A stretch of 64,000 bases of DNA, from positions 1,054,001 to 1,118,000 of the forward strand of contig NZ_CP087135.1 of NCBI RefSeq assembly GCF_020911945.1, read 5' to 3'. Below are positions 1 to 9,190 of the stretch, piece after piece (the stretch's first letter is position 1; each line of letters begins with the position of its first letter). Source of the stretch: Flavobacterium galactosidilyticum (GTDB lineage: Bacteria > Bacteroidota > Bacteroidia > Flavobacteriales > Flavobacteriaceae). Below the pieces are notes generated by a model, which was given only the letters and a program-made list of their open reading frames with translations, ran no database searches and was not told the DNA's origin. The translations under genes were made by a program, and so were the position numbers.

Positions 1-313
1 AGGTTTAATTTCTTTTAAAGGAGCTGCTACATCAGCCAACGAAGATTTAAATAACGCTTATGTGTACCCAAATCCAGTTCGTCCAGAATATCAGGGAACA
101 GTAAAAATTGCAGGTCTAGTTGATAATGCTACTATAAAAATCACGGATATTGGTGGAAATCTGGTTTATGAAACTACGTCGCAAGGCGGAACGATAGAGT
201 GGGATACAACCGCTTTTGGTAAATATAAAGTAGCTTCTGGTGTTTATATGATTTTTATCTCTGCAGAGGATGGAGTAGAAACTAAAGTTAAAAAAGTTAT
301 GATAATCCGCTAA
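1..313 (+). CDS. porZ: C-terminal end of a T9SS-sorted protein, probably PorZ (partial)
   Basis: The frame is open from base 2 to the stop at 311-313, so only the last 103 residues are present. The translation contains the YPNPV motif that opens type A type IX secretion (T9SS) C-terminal sorting domains, then a beta-rich stretch (KITDIGGNLVYE, GVYMIFIS) ending KVKKVMIIR. This domain directs export across the outer membrane. From memory, the gene just before recO in flavobacteria is porZ, a T9SS surface component, and this tail resembles it. The sorting domain is certain; the PorZ identity is inference. A GTG at 62 could be mistaken for a start but lies inside the domain. Confidence 0.7.
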   Translation, partial: GLISFKGAATSANEDLNNAYVYPNPVRPEYQGTVKIAGLVDNATIKITDIGGNLVYETTSQGGTIEWDTTAFGKYKVASGVYMIFISAEDGVETKVKKVMIIR

Positions 314-333
314 AAAATTTCAAATCCTAAAAA

Positions 334-1047
334 GTGCAAGTTAAAACCAAAGCCATCGTTCTTTCGTCCTTAAAATTCCAAGAAAAAAGCTTGATTGTGA
401 AATGCTTTACTCAATCACATGGCCTGAAGTCTTACTTTGTTCGGGATGCATTTTCTTCTAGGAAATCCAATCAGAAAATCGCCTATTTTCAACCGATGAC
501 GGTTTTAGATATTGAAGCGGTTCACAAGAATAAAGGTACTTTAGAAAACTTCAAAGAGATAAAAATTGCTTCGCCTTTTCATTCCATACATTCGGATATT
601 TATAAAAGTACTATTGTGATGTTTATTTCTGAAATCTTACATCATTCCATTCACGAAGAAGAAAAAAACGAACACTTGTTTACTTTTTTAGAAACTGCTT
701 TAGAATGGTTAGATAACCACGATGAAGTTGCTAATTTCCATTTGATTTTAATGTTGGAAGCTACAAAATATTTAGGTTTTTATCCTGATATTTCTGACAT
801 GGATATGCCTTTTTTCGAAATGACCGAAGGTGTTTTTACGCCTTTTCATGCCATAAGTTCTCTCACAGAACACGAAACAAATTTGTTCAAAAAACTGGTT
901 GATTTGAAATTTGATAATGACCAGAAAGTGTTTCATGTTCTCGAAAGACAAATTGTTTTAAAAATTCTAATTGACTACTACAGTTTTCATCTCGATGGTT
1001 TCAAAAAACCAAAATCATTGGATGTTTTAAAAGAGGTCTTTTCGTAG
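334..1047 (+). CDS. recO: DNA repair protein RecO
   Basis: This 237-residue protein has the RecO N-terminal OB-fold pattern (KTKAIVLSSLKFQEKSLI, then CFTQSHG). RecO loads RecA on SSB-coated single-stranded DNA with RecR in gap repair. The length is normal for the family. The start is taken as GTG at 334 because the first residues, MQVKTKAIVL, match the usual RecO beginning. It lies 20 nt after the preceding stop, so co-transcription with the porZ-like gene is likely. The C-terminal zinc cysteines of some RecO proteins are absent, as is usual in this phylum. Confidence 0.93.
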   Translation: MQVKTKAIVLSSLKFQEKSLIVKCFTQSHGLKSYFVRDAFSSRKSNQKIAYFQPMTVLDIEAVHKNKGTLENFKEIKIASPFHSIHSDIYKSTIVMFISEILHHSIHEEEKNEHLFTFLETALEWLDNHDEVANFHLILMLEATKYLGFYPDISDMDMPFFEMTEGVFTPFHAISSLTEHETNLFKKLVDLKFDNDQKVFHVLERQIVLKILIDYYSFHLDGFKKPKSLDVLKEVFS

Positions 1048-1178
1048 AGATCCATATATTAATAGAAAAAACTAAAGAGTTTTAGATTTGCTTTATTCTA
1101 TGTAGCTATTTTTACTTTAATTTCTTTGTTTTATTCAAAATTCCTTACTTTCGCACCACGATTTAAGAAAAGGATAAA

Positions 1179-4100
1179 ATGAGCACAAAATTTACTGAAT
1201 ACAAAGGACTTGACTTACCAACTGTGGCGTCAGAAGTACTAGATTTTTGGAAGAAAGAAAACATATTTGAGAAGAGTGTAACTACTCGTGAAGGAAACCA
1301 ACCGTTTGTGTTTTTTGAAGGACCGCCGTCGGCAAATGGACTACCGGGAATTCACCACGTAATGGCTCGTGCTATTAAAGACATTTTCTGTAGATATAAA
1401 ACTCAAAATGGATTCCAGGTAAAGCGTAAAGCGGGTTGGGATACCCATGGACTGCCTGTAGAACTAGGTACCGAAAAGGAATTAGGAATTACTAAAGAAG
1501 ATATTGGAAAAACCATTTCTATCGAAGAATATAACGAAGCGTGTAAAAAAACCGTAATGCGTTATACCGATGTATGGAATGATTTGACTGAAAAAATGGG
1601 GTATTGGGTTGATATGGAAGATCCATATGTGACTTATAAATCCAAGTACATGGAAACTGTTTGGTGGATTTTGAAACAAATCTACAATAAGGATCTGATG
1701 TATAAAGGCTATACTATTCAGCCTTATTCTCCTAAAGCCGGAACGGGATTGTCTTCGCATGAAGTGAATCAACCTGGAAGTTATAGAGACGTGACTGATA
1801 CGACAGTTGTGGCTCAATTTAAAGCATTGAACGATTCTTTGCCAAGTTTTCTACAAGGCTTTGGAGACATTCATATTTTGGCTTGGACAACAACTCCTTG
1901 GACATTACCTTCAAATACAGCTTTGACCGTAGGTCCGAAAATTGACTATGTTTTAGTAAAAACATTCAATCAATATACTTTTTTGCCAAGCAATGTAATT
2001 TTGGCTAAGAGCTTAGTTGGAAAACAATTTGGTAAAGGTTTCTTCGAAAGTACAGATGTTGCTGATTTTGAAAACTTCAAAGAGGGTGATAAAAAAATAC
2101 CATTCCAAATTATTGCTGAAGCAAAAGGAGCTGATTTAGTTGGAATCAAATACGAGCAATTGTTGCCATTTGCATTGCCATATGAAAATCCTGAAAATGC
2201 TTTTAGAGTAATTTCAGGAGATTTTGTAACTACTGAAGATGGAACAGGAATTGTACATACTGCGCCAACATTTGGTGCTGATGATGCTAAAGTTGCTAAA
2301 GAGGCAACTCCTGAAGTGCCACCGATGTTAGTTTTAGACGAAAATGGAATGCCAGTTCCTTTAGTCGATTTACAAGGGAAATTTACTTCGCACATGGGTG
2401 AATATGCCGGTAAATATGTAAAAAACGAATATTATGACGATGGTGAAGCTCCAGAGCGCTCGATAGATGTAGAACTTGCTATTCGATTAAAAGAAGAAAA
2501 TAAAGCTTTTAAAGTAGAGAAATATGTCCACAGTTATCCGCACTGTTGGAGAACAGACAAACCTATTTTATATTATCCTCTAGACTCTTGGTTTATAAAA
2601 ATCACTGAAGTTAGAGATCGTATGTTTGACTTGAATGAAACTATTAACTGGAAGCCAAAAGCTACTGGAGAAGGACGTTTTGGAAATTGGTTAAAAAACG
2701 CCAATGACTGGAATCTATCGCGTTCTAGATATTGGGGAATTCCATTGCCAATTTGGCGAACAGACGAAGGAACAGAAGAAATTCTGATTGGTTCTGTTGA
2801 AGAATTATATAACGAAATTGAAAAATCGATCGCTGCAGGTTTCCAAAAAGAAAATCCTTTTAAAGGTTTCGAAATTGGGAATATGGCAGAATCAAATTAT
2901 GACTTGATTGATTTGCATAAAAATGTAGTTGATGAAATCACCTTAGTTTCTGCTTCTGGAAAACCAATGAAGCGCGAAGCTGATTTGATCGACGTTTGGT
3001 TTGATTCAGGCTCAATGCCATATGCACAATGGCATTATCCTTTCGAAAACAAAGATAAAATTGACCAAAATAAAGATTTCCCAGCTGATTTTATTGCAGA
3101 GGGCGTTGATCAAACTCGTGGTTGGTTCTATACATTGCATGCTATTGGTACTTTAGTTTTTGATAAAGTAGCGTATAAAAATGTAGTTTCGAATGGTTTA
3201 GTTCTAGATAAAAACGGACAAAAAATGTCCAAACGTCTTGGAAACGCCGCTGACCCTTTTGAAACATTAAAAGAGTATGGACCTGATGCTACGCGTTGGT
3301 ACATGATTTCTAATGCAAATCCTTGGGATAACTTAAAGTTTGACTTGGAAGGAATTGCTGAGGTTCGCAGAAAATTCTTTGGAACATTATACAACACTTA
3401 TTCTTTCTTTAGTTTGTATGCTAATATTGATGGTTTTAAATATCAAGAAGCAGAAATTCCGTTAAATGAAAGACCAGAAATTGACCAATGGATTATTTCT
3501 GAACTGAATACGTTGATAAAAGATGTCGATGGTTTTTATGCGGACTATGAGCCTACAAAAGCAGCTCGTGCTATTTCTGATTTTGTACAGGAAAACTTAA
3601 GCAACTGGTACGTTCGTCTATGTCGTCGTCGTTTCTGGAAAGGCGATTATGCGCAAGATAAAATTGCAGCTTATCAAACTTTATACACTTGTTTATTGAC
3701 CATTAGTAAGCTTGGAGCGCCTATAGCACCATTCTTCATGGACAAGCTTTATAGAGACTTAACATTGGCAACGCAGTCAGAGCAATTTGATAGTGTACAT
3801 TTGGCTGAATTCCCTAAATACGTTGACAACTTTGTTGATAAATCGTTAGAGAGCAAAATGCAGAAAGCACAGACCATATCTTCACTAGTTTTATCACTTA
3901 GAAAAAAGGAAATGATCAAGGTGCGTCAACCTTTGCAAAAGGTAATGATACCGGTGCTTGACGAGAGACAGAAGGCTGAAATTGAGGCTGTTTCTGAGCT
4001 GATAAAAGCGGAGGTAAACGTGAAAGAAATTGTGCTTTTAGATGATGCCTCAGGTGTTTTGGTTAAGCAAATTAAACCTAATTTTAAAGCGCTAGGACCG

Positions 4101-4580
4101 CGCTTTGGCAAGGATATGGGCTTGGTTTCTAAGGAGATACAAGGCTTGTCGAAAGAAGAAATTAGTCAGTTTGATAAGGTAGGAAGCTTAGAGATTGTTA
4201 TTGCAGGAAATACCGTAACTTTAACTTTAGAAGATGTAGAAATTTCCTCGCAAGATATTGAGGGTTGGTTAGTGGCAAATGCTAATGGAATCACCGTTGC
4301 ACTTGACATTACAATATCTGATGAGCTGAAACAAGAAGGCATCGCAAGAGAATTAGTAAACAGGATTCAGAATATCCGTAAAGATTCTGGATTTGAAGTT
4401 ACAGATAAAATTAAAGTTGAATTGAAGAGAGATGGTGTTTTAGAAATGGCTATTCTTAAAAATGAAGAATATATTAAATCTGAAACATTAACAAGCGATT
4501 TGGTTTTTGTGGATGAAATAGAAAACGGTACAGAAATTGAGTTTGACGAAATAAAAACAATGATATTAATTACAAAATAA
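1179..4580 (+). CDS. ileS: isoleucyl-tRNA synthetase
   Basis: A class I aminoacyl-tRNA synthetase of 1133 residues that charges tRNA-Ile in the cytoplasm. The HIGH-type signature appears as PGIHH (residues 56-60) after FEGPPSANG, and the KMSKS loop as KMSKR (682-686). The GWDTHGLPVE block is typical of IleRS, and the length fits the long IleRS form with an editing domain and C-terminal extension. No zinc-knuckle cysteine cluster is evident at the C terminus. The ATG at 1179 follows a TACTTTCG box at 1146-1153, but no clear -33 element was found. The DksA-like gene begins 7 nt downstream, suggesting co-transcription. Confidence 0.97.
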   Translation: MSTKFTEYKGLDLPTVASEVLDFWKKENIFEKSVTTREGNQPFVFFEGPPSANGLPGIHHVMARAIKDIFCRYKTQNGFQVKRKAGWDTHGLPVELGTEKELGITKEDIGKTISIEEYNEACKKTVMRYTDVWNDLTEKMGYWVDMEDPYVTYKSKYMETVWWILKQIYNKDLMYKGYTIQPYSPKAGTGLSSHEVNQPGSYRDVTDTTVVAQFKALNDSLPSFLQGFGDIHILAWTTTPWTLPSNTALTVGPKIDYVLVKTFNQYTFLPSNVILAKSLVGKQFGKGFFESTDVADFENFKEGDKKIPFQIIAEAKGADLVGIKYEQLLPFALPYENPENAFRVISGDFVTTEDGTGIVHTAPTFGADDAKVAKEATPEVPPMLVLDENGMPVPLVDLQGKFTSHMGEYAGKYVKNEYYDDGEAPERSIDVELAIRLKEENKAFKVEKYVHSYPHCWRTDKPILYYPLDSWFIKITEVRDRMFDLNETINWKPKATGEGRFGNWLKNANDWNLSRSRYWGIPLPIWRTDEGTEEILIGSVEELYNEIEKSIAAGFQKENPFKGFEIGNMAESNYDLIDLHKNVVDEITLVSASGKPMKREADLIDVWFDSGSMPYAQWHYPFENKDKIDQNKDFPADFIAEGVDQTRGWFYTLHAIGTLVFDKVAYKNVVSNGLVLDKNGQKMSKRLGNAADPFETLKEYGPDATRWYMISNANPWDNLKFDLEGIAEVRRKFFGTLYNTYSFFSLYANIDGFKYQEAEIPLNERPEIDQWIISELNTLIKDVDGFYADYEPTKAARAISDFVQENLSNWYVRLCRRRFWKGDYAQDKIAAYQTLYTCLLTISKLGAPIAPFFMDKLYRDLTLATQSEQFDSVHLAEFPKYVDNFVDKSLESKMQKAQTISSLVLSLRKKEMIKVRQPLQKVMIPVLDERQKAEIEAVSELIKAEVNVKEIVLLDDASGVLVKQIKPNFKALGPRFGKDMGLVSKEIQGLSKEEISQFDKVGSLEIVIAGNTVTLTLEDVEISSQDIEGWLVANANGITVALDITISDELKQEGIARELVNRIQNIRKDSGFEVTDKIKVELKRDGVLEMAILKNEEYIKSETLTSDLVFVDEIENGTEIEFDEIKTMILITK

Positions 4581-4587
4581 TACGAAA

Positions 4588-4968
4588 ATGGCAGACGAAA
4601 CAGCAAGATACTCTGATGCAGAATTAGCAGAGTTCAAAGAGATTATCCTGAACAAGATGCAGAAAGCACAATCTGATTTAGATTTGATCAAAAGTGCTTA
4701 CATGAATGACTTGAACAACGGGACTGATGACACTTCGCCTACATTTAAAGCTTTTGAAGAAGGAAGCGAAACAATGTCTAAAGAAGCAAATTCACAATTA
4801 GCTATTCGTCAAGAAAAGTTTATTCGTGACTTGAAAAATGCACTATTCCGTGTTGAGAACAGAACATACGGTGTTTGTAAGGTTACAGGTAAATTGATTG
4901 GTAAAGAGAGACTAAAAATCGTTCCTCATGCAACAATGAGTATAGAAGCAAAGAACTTACAACGATAA
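4588..4968 (+). CDS. DksA/TraR-family protein with degenerate zinc finger
   Basis: A 126-residue protein with a long N-terminal coiled-coil-like helix and the family motif RVENRTYGVC near the C terminus. DksA/TraR proteins bind the RNA polymerase secondary channel. In the canonical form four cysteines bind zinc. Here only the first (YGVC) remains; the others are replaced by Thr (KVTGK) and by Ser/Ala in the SIEAK segment. I believe this is common in Bacteroidetes homologues, but the regulatory role is inferred from family only. It begins 7 nt after ileS and precedes lspA. Confidence 0.85.
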   Translation: MADETARYSDAELAEFKEIILNKMQKAQSDLDLIKSAYMNDLNNGTDDTSPTFKAFEEGSETMSKEANSQLAIRQEKFIRDLKNALFRVENRTYGVCKVTGKLIGKERLKIVPHATMSIEAKNLQR

Positions 4969-4989
4969 GAAAGTAACAATTTCAATATT

Positions 4990-5038
4990 AAATTCCAAAT
5001 TCCAATAATTAACTAAAAATTATTGAAATTTGGAATTT
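4990..5038. repeat. long near-perfect inverted repeat upstream of lspA
   Basis: Two 21-nt arms (4990-5010 and 5018-5038) pair at 20 of 21 positions around a 7-nt loop. The arms are AT-rich and built from repeats of an AATTCCA-type unit. The hairpin follows the DksA-like stop by about 20 nt and could act as a terminator or insulator, although it has no strong T-tract. Its right arm contains the TTTG used as the -33 element of the lspA promoter. Confidence 0.85.
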
Positions 5039-5063
5039 AGCTTTTAGAATTTACCTACTTTTG
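5029..5063 (+). promoter_or_regulatory. promoter of lspA
   Basis: TTTG at 5029-5032 and TACTTTTG at 5056-5063 are separated by 23 nt, matching the Bacteroidetes primary sigma factor pattern. The lspA ATG follows 19 nt downstream. The -33 element lies inside the right arm of the inverted repeat. Confidence 0.6.
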
Positions 5064-5082
5064 CCCATTAAAATTTTTAAAA

Positions 5083-5685
5083 ATGTCATTACGAAAAGCA
5101 TATCTCCTTATTTTTATTCTATTGCTTGTTGATCAAGTTTCAAAAATATACATTAAAACTAATTTCATTTTAGGTGAAGAAGTTAAGGTGTTTAATTGGT
5201 TTAAGATCTTGTTTATAGAAAATGAGGGAATGGCTTGGGGAACCGAAATTCCGGGTCAGTATGGCAAATTATTTCTTACACTATTTAGATTAGTGGCAGT
5301 TGGCGGAATTGGCTATTGGTTATGGGATTCAGTGGAAAGAAAACACAGTTCTAATTTCCTGATTGTTGCAATTTCATTGATTCTCGCTGGAGCTTTTGGT
5401 AATATAATCGATTCTGTTTTCTACGGTGTCATTTTTAATGATAGCCATCAGGAAGTAGCAACACTTTTTTCAGATCAACCTTATGGAACCCTATTTCACG
5501 GAAAGGTAGTTGATATGTTTTACTTTCCTTTTTGGAATGGTATTTTACCAAGTTGGTTACCCATTTGGGGCGGAAAAGAATTTACCTTTTTCAATGCGAT
5601 CTTTAATGTTGCAGACATGGCAATTTCTACTGGAGTTGGAATCTTGATTGTTTTTAACAAAAAAGCATTTCATCATCAAGAGTAG
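5083..5685 (+). CDS. lspA: lipoprotein signal peptidase (signal peptidase II)
   Basis: This integral membrane aspartyl protease cleaves the signal peptide of diacylglyceryl-modified prolipoproteins. Family landmarks are visible: LLVDQVSK in the first transmembrane segment, NEGMAWG, GAFGNIID (residues 103-110), VVDMFYFPFW (D144) and FNVADMAIS (D178). D144 and D178 correspond to the catalytic aspartate pair. At 200 residues it is longer than the enterobacterial enzyme (about 165) because of an insertion between GNIID and VVDM, which as far as I know is normal for Bacteroidetes. It has its own promoter and is followed by a terminator. Confidence 0.96.
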   Translation: MSLRKAYLLIFILLLVDQVSKIYIKTNFILGEEVKVFNWFKILFIENEGMAWGTEIPGQYGKLFLTLFRLVAVGGIGYWLWDSVERKHSSNFLIVAISLILAGAFGNIIDSVFYGVIFNDSHQEVATLFSDQPYGTLFHGKVVDMFYFPFWNGILPSWLPIWGGKEFTFFNAIFNVADMAISTGVGILIVFNKKAFHHQE

Positions 5686-5742
5686 ATTAATTTTTTACTT
5701 TAAAAAAAATGTAGTTCTCAAATAGAATAAACTCATATAGGT

Positions 5743-5779
5743 AAGCCCTCTTGATAGCAGTCAAGAGGGCTTGTTTTTT
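5743..5779 (+). terminator. rho-independent terminator after lspA
   Basis: A perfect 12-bp stem (AAGCCCTCTTGA paired with TCAAGAGGGCTT) encloses a 6-nt loop and is followed by G and a run of six T. Confidence 0.93.
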
Positions 5780-5965
5780 AATTGTACAACATATTTAAAT
5801 TTATTTTTAAGATTAGTTTGTTTTAACCGCTTATAAATTCAAGTTGCCTAATTCCTTATTTATCTTCCGAATTTCGTATTTACTATATATTATTTTTTTA
5901 AGTTGTGGTAAATCTGGGTTTTAACAATTGTTAATTAATAGTTAAACCAAATAAGAATATACGCA

Positions 5966-6000
5966 TTTGAAACCCTAAAAATTATTTTTGGCAAACTATA
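5966..6000 (+). promoter_or_regulatory. promoter of the zinc metalloprotease gene
   Basis: TTTG at 5966-5969 and TATTTTTG at 5993-6000 are 23 nt apart, and the ATG is 18 nt downstream. The rest of the 5686-6018 gap holds only the lspA terminator and AT-rich sequence. Confidence 0.6.
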
Positions 6001-6018
6001 ACCACTAAAAAATAATAA

Positions 6019-8490
6019 ATGAAAAAGTTTTTTATTTTGACTGCTGCAACATCACTTTTGTTAATTCCTTCGACTCAGTTTGCTCAGTCTAAAAAGGAAA
6101 AACAGAAGAAAACAGAAACAACAGTAGTTGCACCCGAGAAAAAACCTGAAACCACGATTAAAGAGTATGGAAAAGTAATTACCAAGGACGCTAAATCTGA
6201 TTATGGTCTTTTCAATGTTCACAAAGTAGATAAGAAATACTATTTTGAAATCCCCAATAAACTCTTAGATAAAGACATGCTTTTAGTTAGTCGTCTTTCT
6301 AAATTGCCATCTGATTTGGGCGGAGGCTATGTAAATGCAGGTTCTGAAACTAATGAGCAATTAGTAGTTTGGCAACGTTTTCAAGATAAGGTTCTGCTAA
6401 AAGTAAAATCATACAACGCCGTTGCTGATACTAGTTTACCCATTAGTATTTCAGTAAAAAATAATAATTACGAGCCTGTTTTATTTGCTTTTGATATTGT
6501 TGCTTTTAGTGCGGATTCTGAAAATACAGTTATTGATGTGACTAAGTTTTATAGTACTGATGTAAAAGCGATCAGCGGTTTATCAGCAGCAATGCGGGAA
6601 ACGTACAAAGTAAAAGCAATGGATGATTCTCGCAGTTTTATAACGGCTATGAAGAGTTTTCCAATGAATATCGAGGTCGTTCAGGACTTTACTTATAACG
6701 CATCAAATCCTCCTGTGATGAAAGATGCTGAAACGATAAGTATCCAAATGAATCAGTCGATGATTTTATTGCCAGAAGTTCCTATGAAACCTCGTTTGGC
6801 AGATCCAAGAGTAGGTTGGTTTACGATGAACCAAATTGACTATGGAAGTAATGAATTGAAATCGGATAGTAAAACTTTTATCCGCCGTTGGAGGTTGGAA
6901 CCAAAAGATCCTGAGGCTTACGCTAGAGGAGAACTAGTTGAGCCAATAAAACCAATAATTTATTATTTGGATCCAGCAACGCCAGAAAAGTTACGCAAAT
7001 ACATCAAGCAAGGAATTGAAGAATGGCAAAAACCGTTTGAAACAGCAGGTTTTAAAAATGCAATCATCGCCAAAGATCCGCCTACTAAGGAAGAAGATCC
7101 CGATTTTAGTCCTGAAGATATTCGCTATTCTGTAATTCGTTATGTGGCAAGTACTACTCGAAATGCTGTTGGACCTAGTGTTTCTGATCCAAGAACGGGA
7201 GAAATTATAGAGAGTGATGTTATTTGGTACCACAACCATTTACGTTCTTACAGAAATAGATATTTATTAGAAACCGGAGCTGCTAATCCTTCGGCTCGAA
7301 CTTTAAATACTTCTGATGAAGAAATGGGTGAAATGATGCGTTTTGTGATTGCTCACGAAGTTGGTCATGCACTTGGTTTTCCACATAATATGGGTGCGAG
7401 TAGCGCTTATGATGTTGAAAGTTATAGAAATGCTGCTTTCACTCAAAAACATGGAATTGCAGCCAGTTTGATGGATTATGCTCGTTTTAATTATATTGCT
7501 CAACCCGGAGATAAAGGCGTTCGTTTCATTCGTCAAATGGGACCTTATGATCATTATGCTTTAAATTGGGGATATCGTGTCATTCCAAATGCAACTTCTC
7601 CAGAAGCGGAAGTTCCTACATTAAACAAATGGATATTGGAAAAAGCTGGCGATCCGATATATAAATATGGAAAGCAAAGCAGCTCTTTTGACCCAACTTC
7701 ACAAACAGAAGATATTGGAAATAATTCGATGAAAGCGAGTACTTATGGACTTAAAAATTTAGAATATGTAGCTTCAAATTTGTCAAAATGGACGAGTGAT
7801 GTTACCAATAATTATGAAGATTTAGATGAATTGTACAAGGAAATGCTGGATGTTTGGAGTAGGTATGTAGGGCATGTAGTGACGAATGTGGGTGGTGTGT
7901 ATGAAAATACTAAAAAGCCAAATCAGAAAGGTAGCATTTATGATGTGGTACCAAAAGTGAAACAACAAGAAGCCATGCTTTGGTTGCAAAGTAATGCATT
8001 TGATTCTCCTACTTGGTTGGTTAATATTGCTACTTTAAGAAACATCGATTATACAGGATATGCTGAGCGTTTTAGAAGTTTACAGGTAAGACATTTGAAT
8101 AATGTGTTGAGTTTTGATCGTATCCAAAGATTAATGGATGCTGAAATAGTGGGAGCTAGTAATTACGATGCTTTGGATTTGCTTCAAGACATGCGTAAAG
8201 GAATATGGAAAGAAGCCAGTACAGCATCGAATGTTAGTATTTATCGAAGAAACTTGCAGCGTGCCTACATTGAAAGAATGGCTTTCTTAATGAACGAAGA
8301 AATAAAAGTTGGTGCAACAAGAGATTATTTCAATGTTTCTCAATCTGATATTAGAGGATTAGTGAGAGGACAATTAAATATTTTGAAAGGGACGCTTGCA
8401 ACCGCAAAAAGTGGAGCTGCTAATGCAGAAACAAAATTTCATTATATAGACTGTATCAAGAGAATTGAGAAAATATTAGATCCTAAATAA
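6019..8490 (+). CDS. secreted zinc-dependent metalloprotease (DUF5117/DUF5118 type)
   Basis: An 823-residue protein with an N-terminal signal peptide (MKKFFILTAATSLLLIP, predicted cleavage after FAQS). The metzincin signature is complete: AHEVGHALGFPHN places zinc ligands H446, H450 and H456 with catalytic E447. A downstream SLMDYARFNY segment supplies the Met-turn-like region. The N-terminal half resembles the DUF5118 and DUF5117 regions that accompany this M10-like peptidase in Bacteroidetes. It is probably periplasmic or exported; no T9SS sorting domain is seen at the C terminus. Substrate is unknown. It is a single-gene unit with its own promoter and terminator. Confidence 0.88.
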   Translation: MKKFFILTAATSLLLIPSTQFAQSKKEKQKKTETTVVAPEKKPETTIKEYGKVITKDAKSDYGLFNVHKVDKKYYFEIPNKLLDKDMLLVSRLSKLPSDLGGGYVNAGSETNEQLVVWQRFQDKVLLKVKSYNAVADTSLPISISVKNNNYEPVLFAFDIVAFSADSENTVIDVTKFYSTDVKAISGLSAAMRETYKVKAMDDSRSFITAMKSFPMNIEVVQDFTYNASNPPVMKDAETISIQMNQSMILLPEVPMKPRLADPRVGWFTMNQIDYGSNELKSDSKTFIRRWRLEPKDPEAYARGELVEPIKPIIYYLDPATPEKLRKYIKQGIEEWQKPFETAGFKNAIIAKDPPTKEEDPDFSPEDIRYSVIRYVASTTRNAVGPSVSDPRTGEIIESDVIWYHNHLRSYRNRYLLETGAANPSARTLNTSDEEMGEMMRFVIAHEVGHALGFPHNMGASSAYDVESYRNAAFTQKHGIAASLMDYARFNYIAQPGDKGVRFIRQMGPYDHYALNWGYRVIPNATSPEAEVPTLNKWILEKAGDPIYKYGKQSSSFDPTSQTEDIGNNSMKASTYGLKNLEYVASNLSKWTSDVTNNYEDLDELYKEMLDVWSRYVGHVVTNVGGVYENTKKPNQKGSIYDVVPKVKQQEAMLWLQSNAFDSPTWLVNIATLRNIDYTGYAERFRSLQVRHLNNVLSFDRIQRLMDAEIVGASNYDALDLLQDMRKGIWKEASTASNVSIYRRNLQRAYIERMAFLMNEEIKVGATRDYFNVSQSDIRGLVRGQLNILKGTLATAKSGAANAETKFHYIDCIKRIEKILDPK

Positions 8491-8506
8491 AATTTTGATA
8501 TAAATA

Positions 8507-8544
8507 AAAAAATGAGCTCGATGTCCTGTCGGGCTCATTTTTTT
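8507..8544 (+). terminator. terminator after the metalloprotease gene
   Basis: The stem ATGAGCTCG/CGGGCTCAT (one G-T pair) with loop ATGTCCTGT is preceded by an A-run and followed by a run of T, so it could also work on the minus strand. Confidence 0.85.
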
Positions 8545-8615
8545 ATTTATTATTTTGAAATTTTCAGTCGTACTTGTTTTCTAAATGTTACTTATTTGTA
8601 CTGTTATATCGGGTA

Positions 8616-9179
8616 CTAAAATTCATAAATTTTTTCCGGCGTCAAACAATAATCTAACTTTACATCAGCTTCAAAAACATCAGCAATCATTTCTTCAGCT
8701 TCAAAGAAGGAAAGTCCTATTTTGATGGTTTCTGGTTTACACTCGGAAAGAAATTTATCATAAAATCCTTTTCCGTATCCTACTCGGTGTCCTTTTTTGT
8801 CGAAAGCCAAAAGCGGCACAAAAACGACTTCTATTTTATGAGAAGGAACTTCAATACCATCAACAGGTTCTGGAATATTATATTCGTTTTTTTTAATTTT
8901 TGTGCTATCAGTGAGCAGAAAATGAGTCATATTTCTAGTCTCGAAATCACTTTTAGAAATAATAATTTCCTTGTCTTTTCCCGAAAGTAAATGCAATATA
9001 AATTCAGTATTTACTTCATGATGTTCCGTTATTGGTAAAAAAATATGGAAATAGGTTTTCTCCCAAATGGGAAGAGCAAGTAATTTATTGGCAACAGCCA
9101 AACTCATTTCCTCGATTTCATTCTCAGAAAGTTGTTTTCGTAAGGCTTTGTATTTTGGTCTTAATTCTGATTTTTTCAT
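8616..9179 (-). CDS. 5-formyltetrahydrofolate cyclo-ligase
   Basis: A 187-residue cytoplasmic enzyme that converts 5-formyl-THF to 5,10-methenyl-THF using ATP. Diagnostic features are the N-terminal MKKSELRPKYKALRKQLS helix and the C-terminal GYGKGFYDKFL signature of the MTHFS/YgfA family. Length and order match the family. The start at 9179 is an ATG directly preceding KKSELR. It lies 11 nt downstream of the aspartoacylase-like gene on the same strand, so the two are probably co-transcribed. Confidence 0.93.
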   Translation of the reverse strand: MKKSELRPKYKALRKQLSENEIEEMSLAVANKLLALPIWEKTYFHIFLPITEHHEVNTEFILHLLSGKDKEIIISKSDFETRNMTHFLLTDSTKIKKNEYNIPEPVDGIEVPSHKIEVVFVPLLAFDKKGHRVGYGKGFYDKFLSECKPETIKIGLSFFEAEEMIADVFEADVKLDYCLTPEKIYEF

Positions 9180-9190
9180 TTAATTTGTAT

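Noticed and set aside
1482..1817. Minus-strand frame inside ileS (and similar antisense frames within uvrC, pgi, nuoF and others)
   Set aside because: These are shadows of real genes, with unlikely composition and no conserved motifs.
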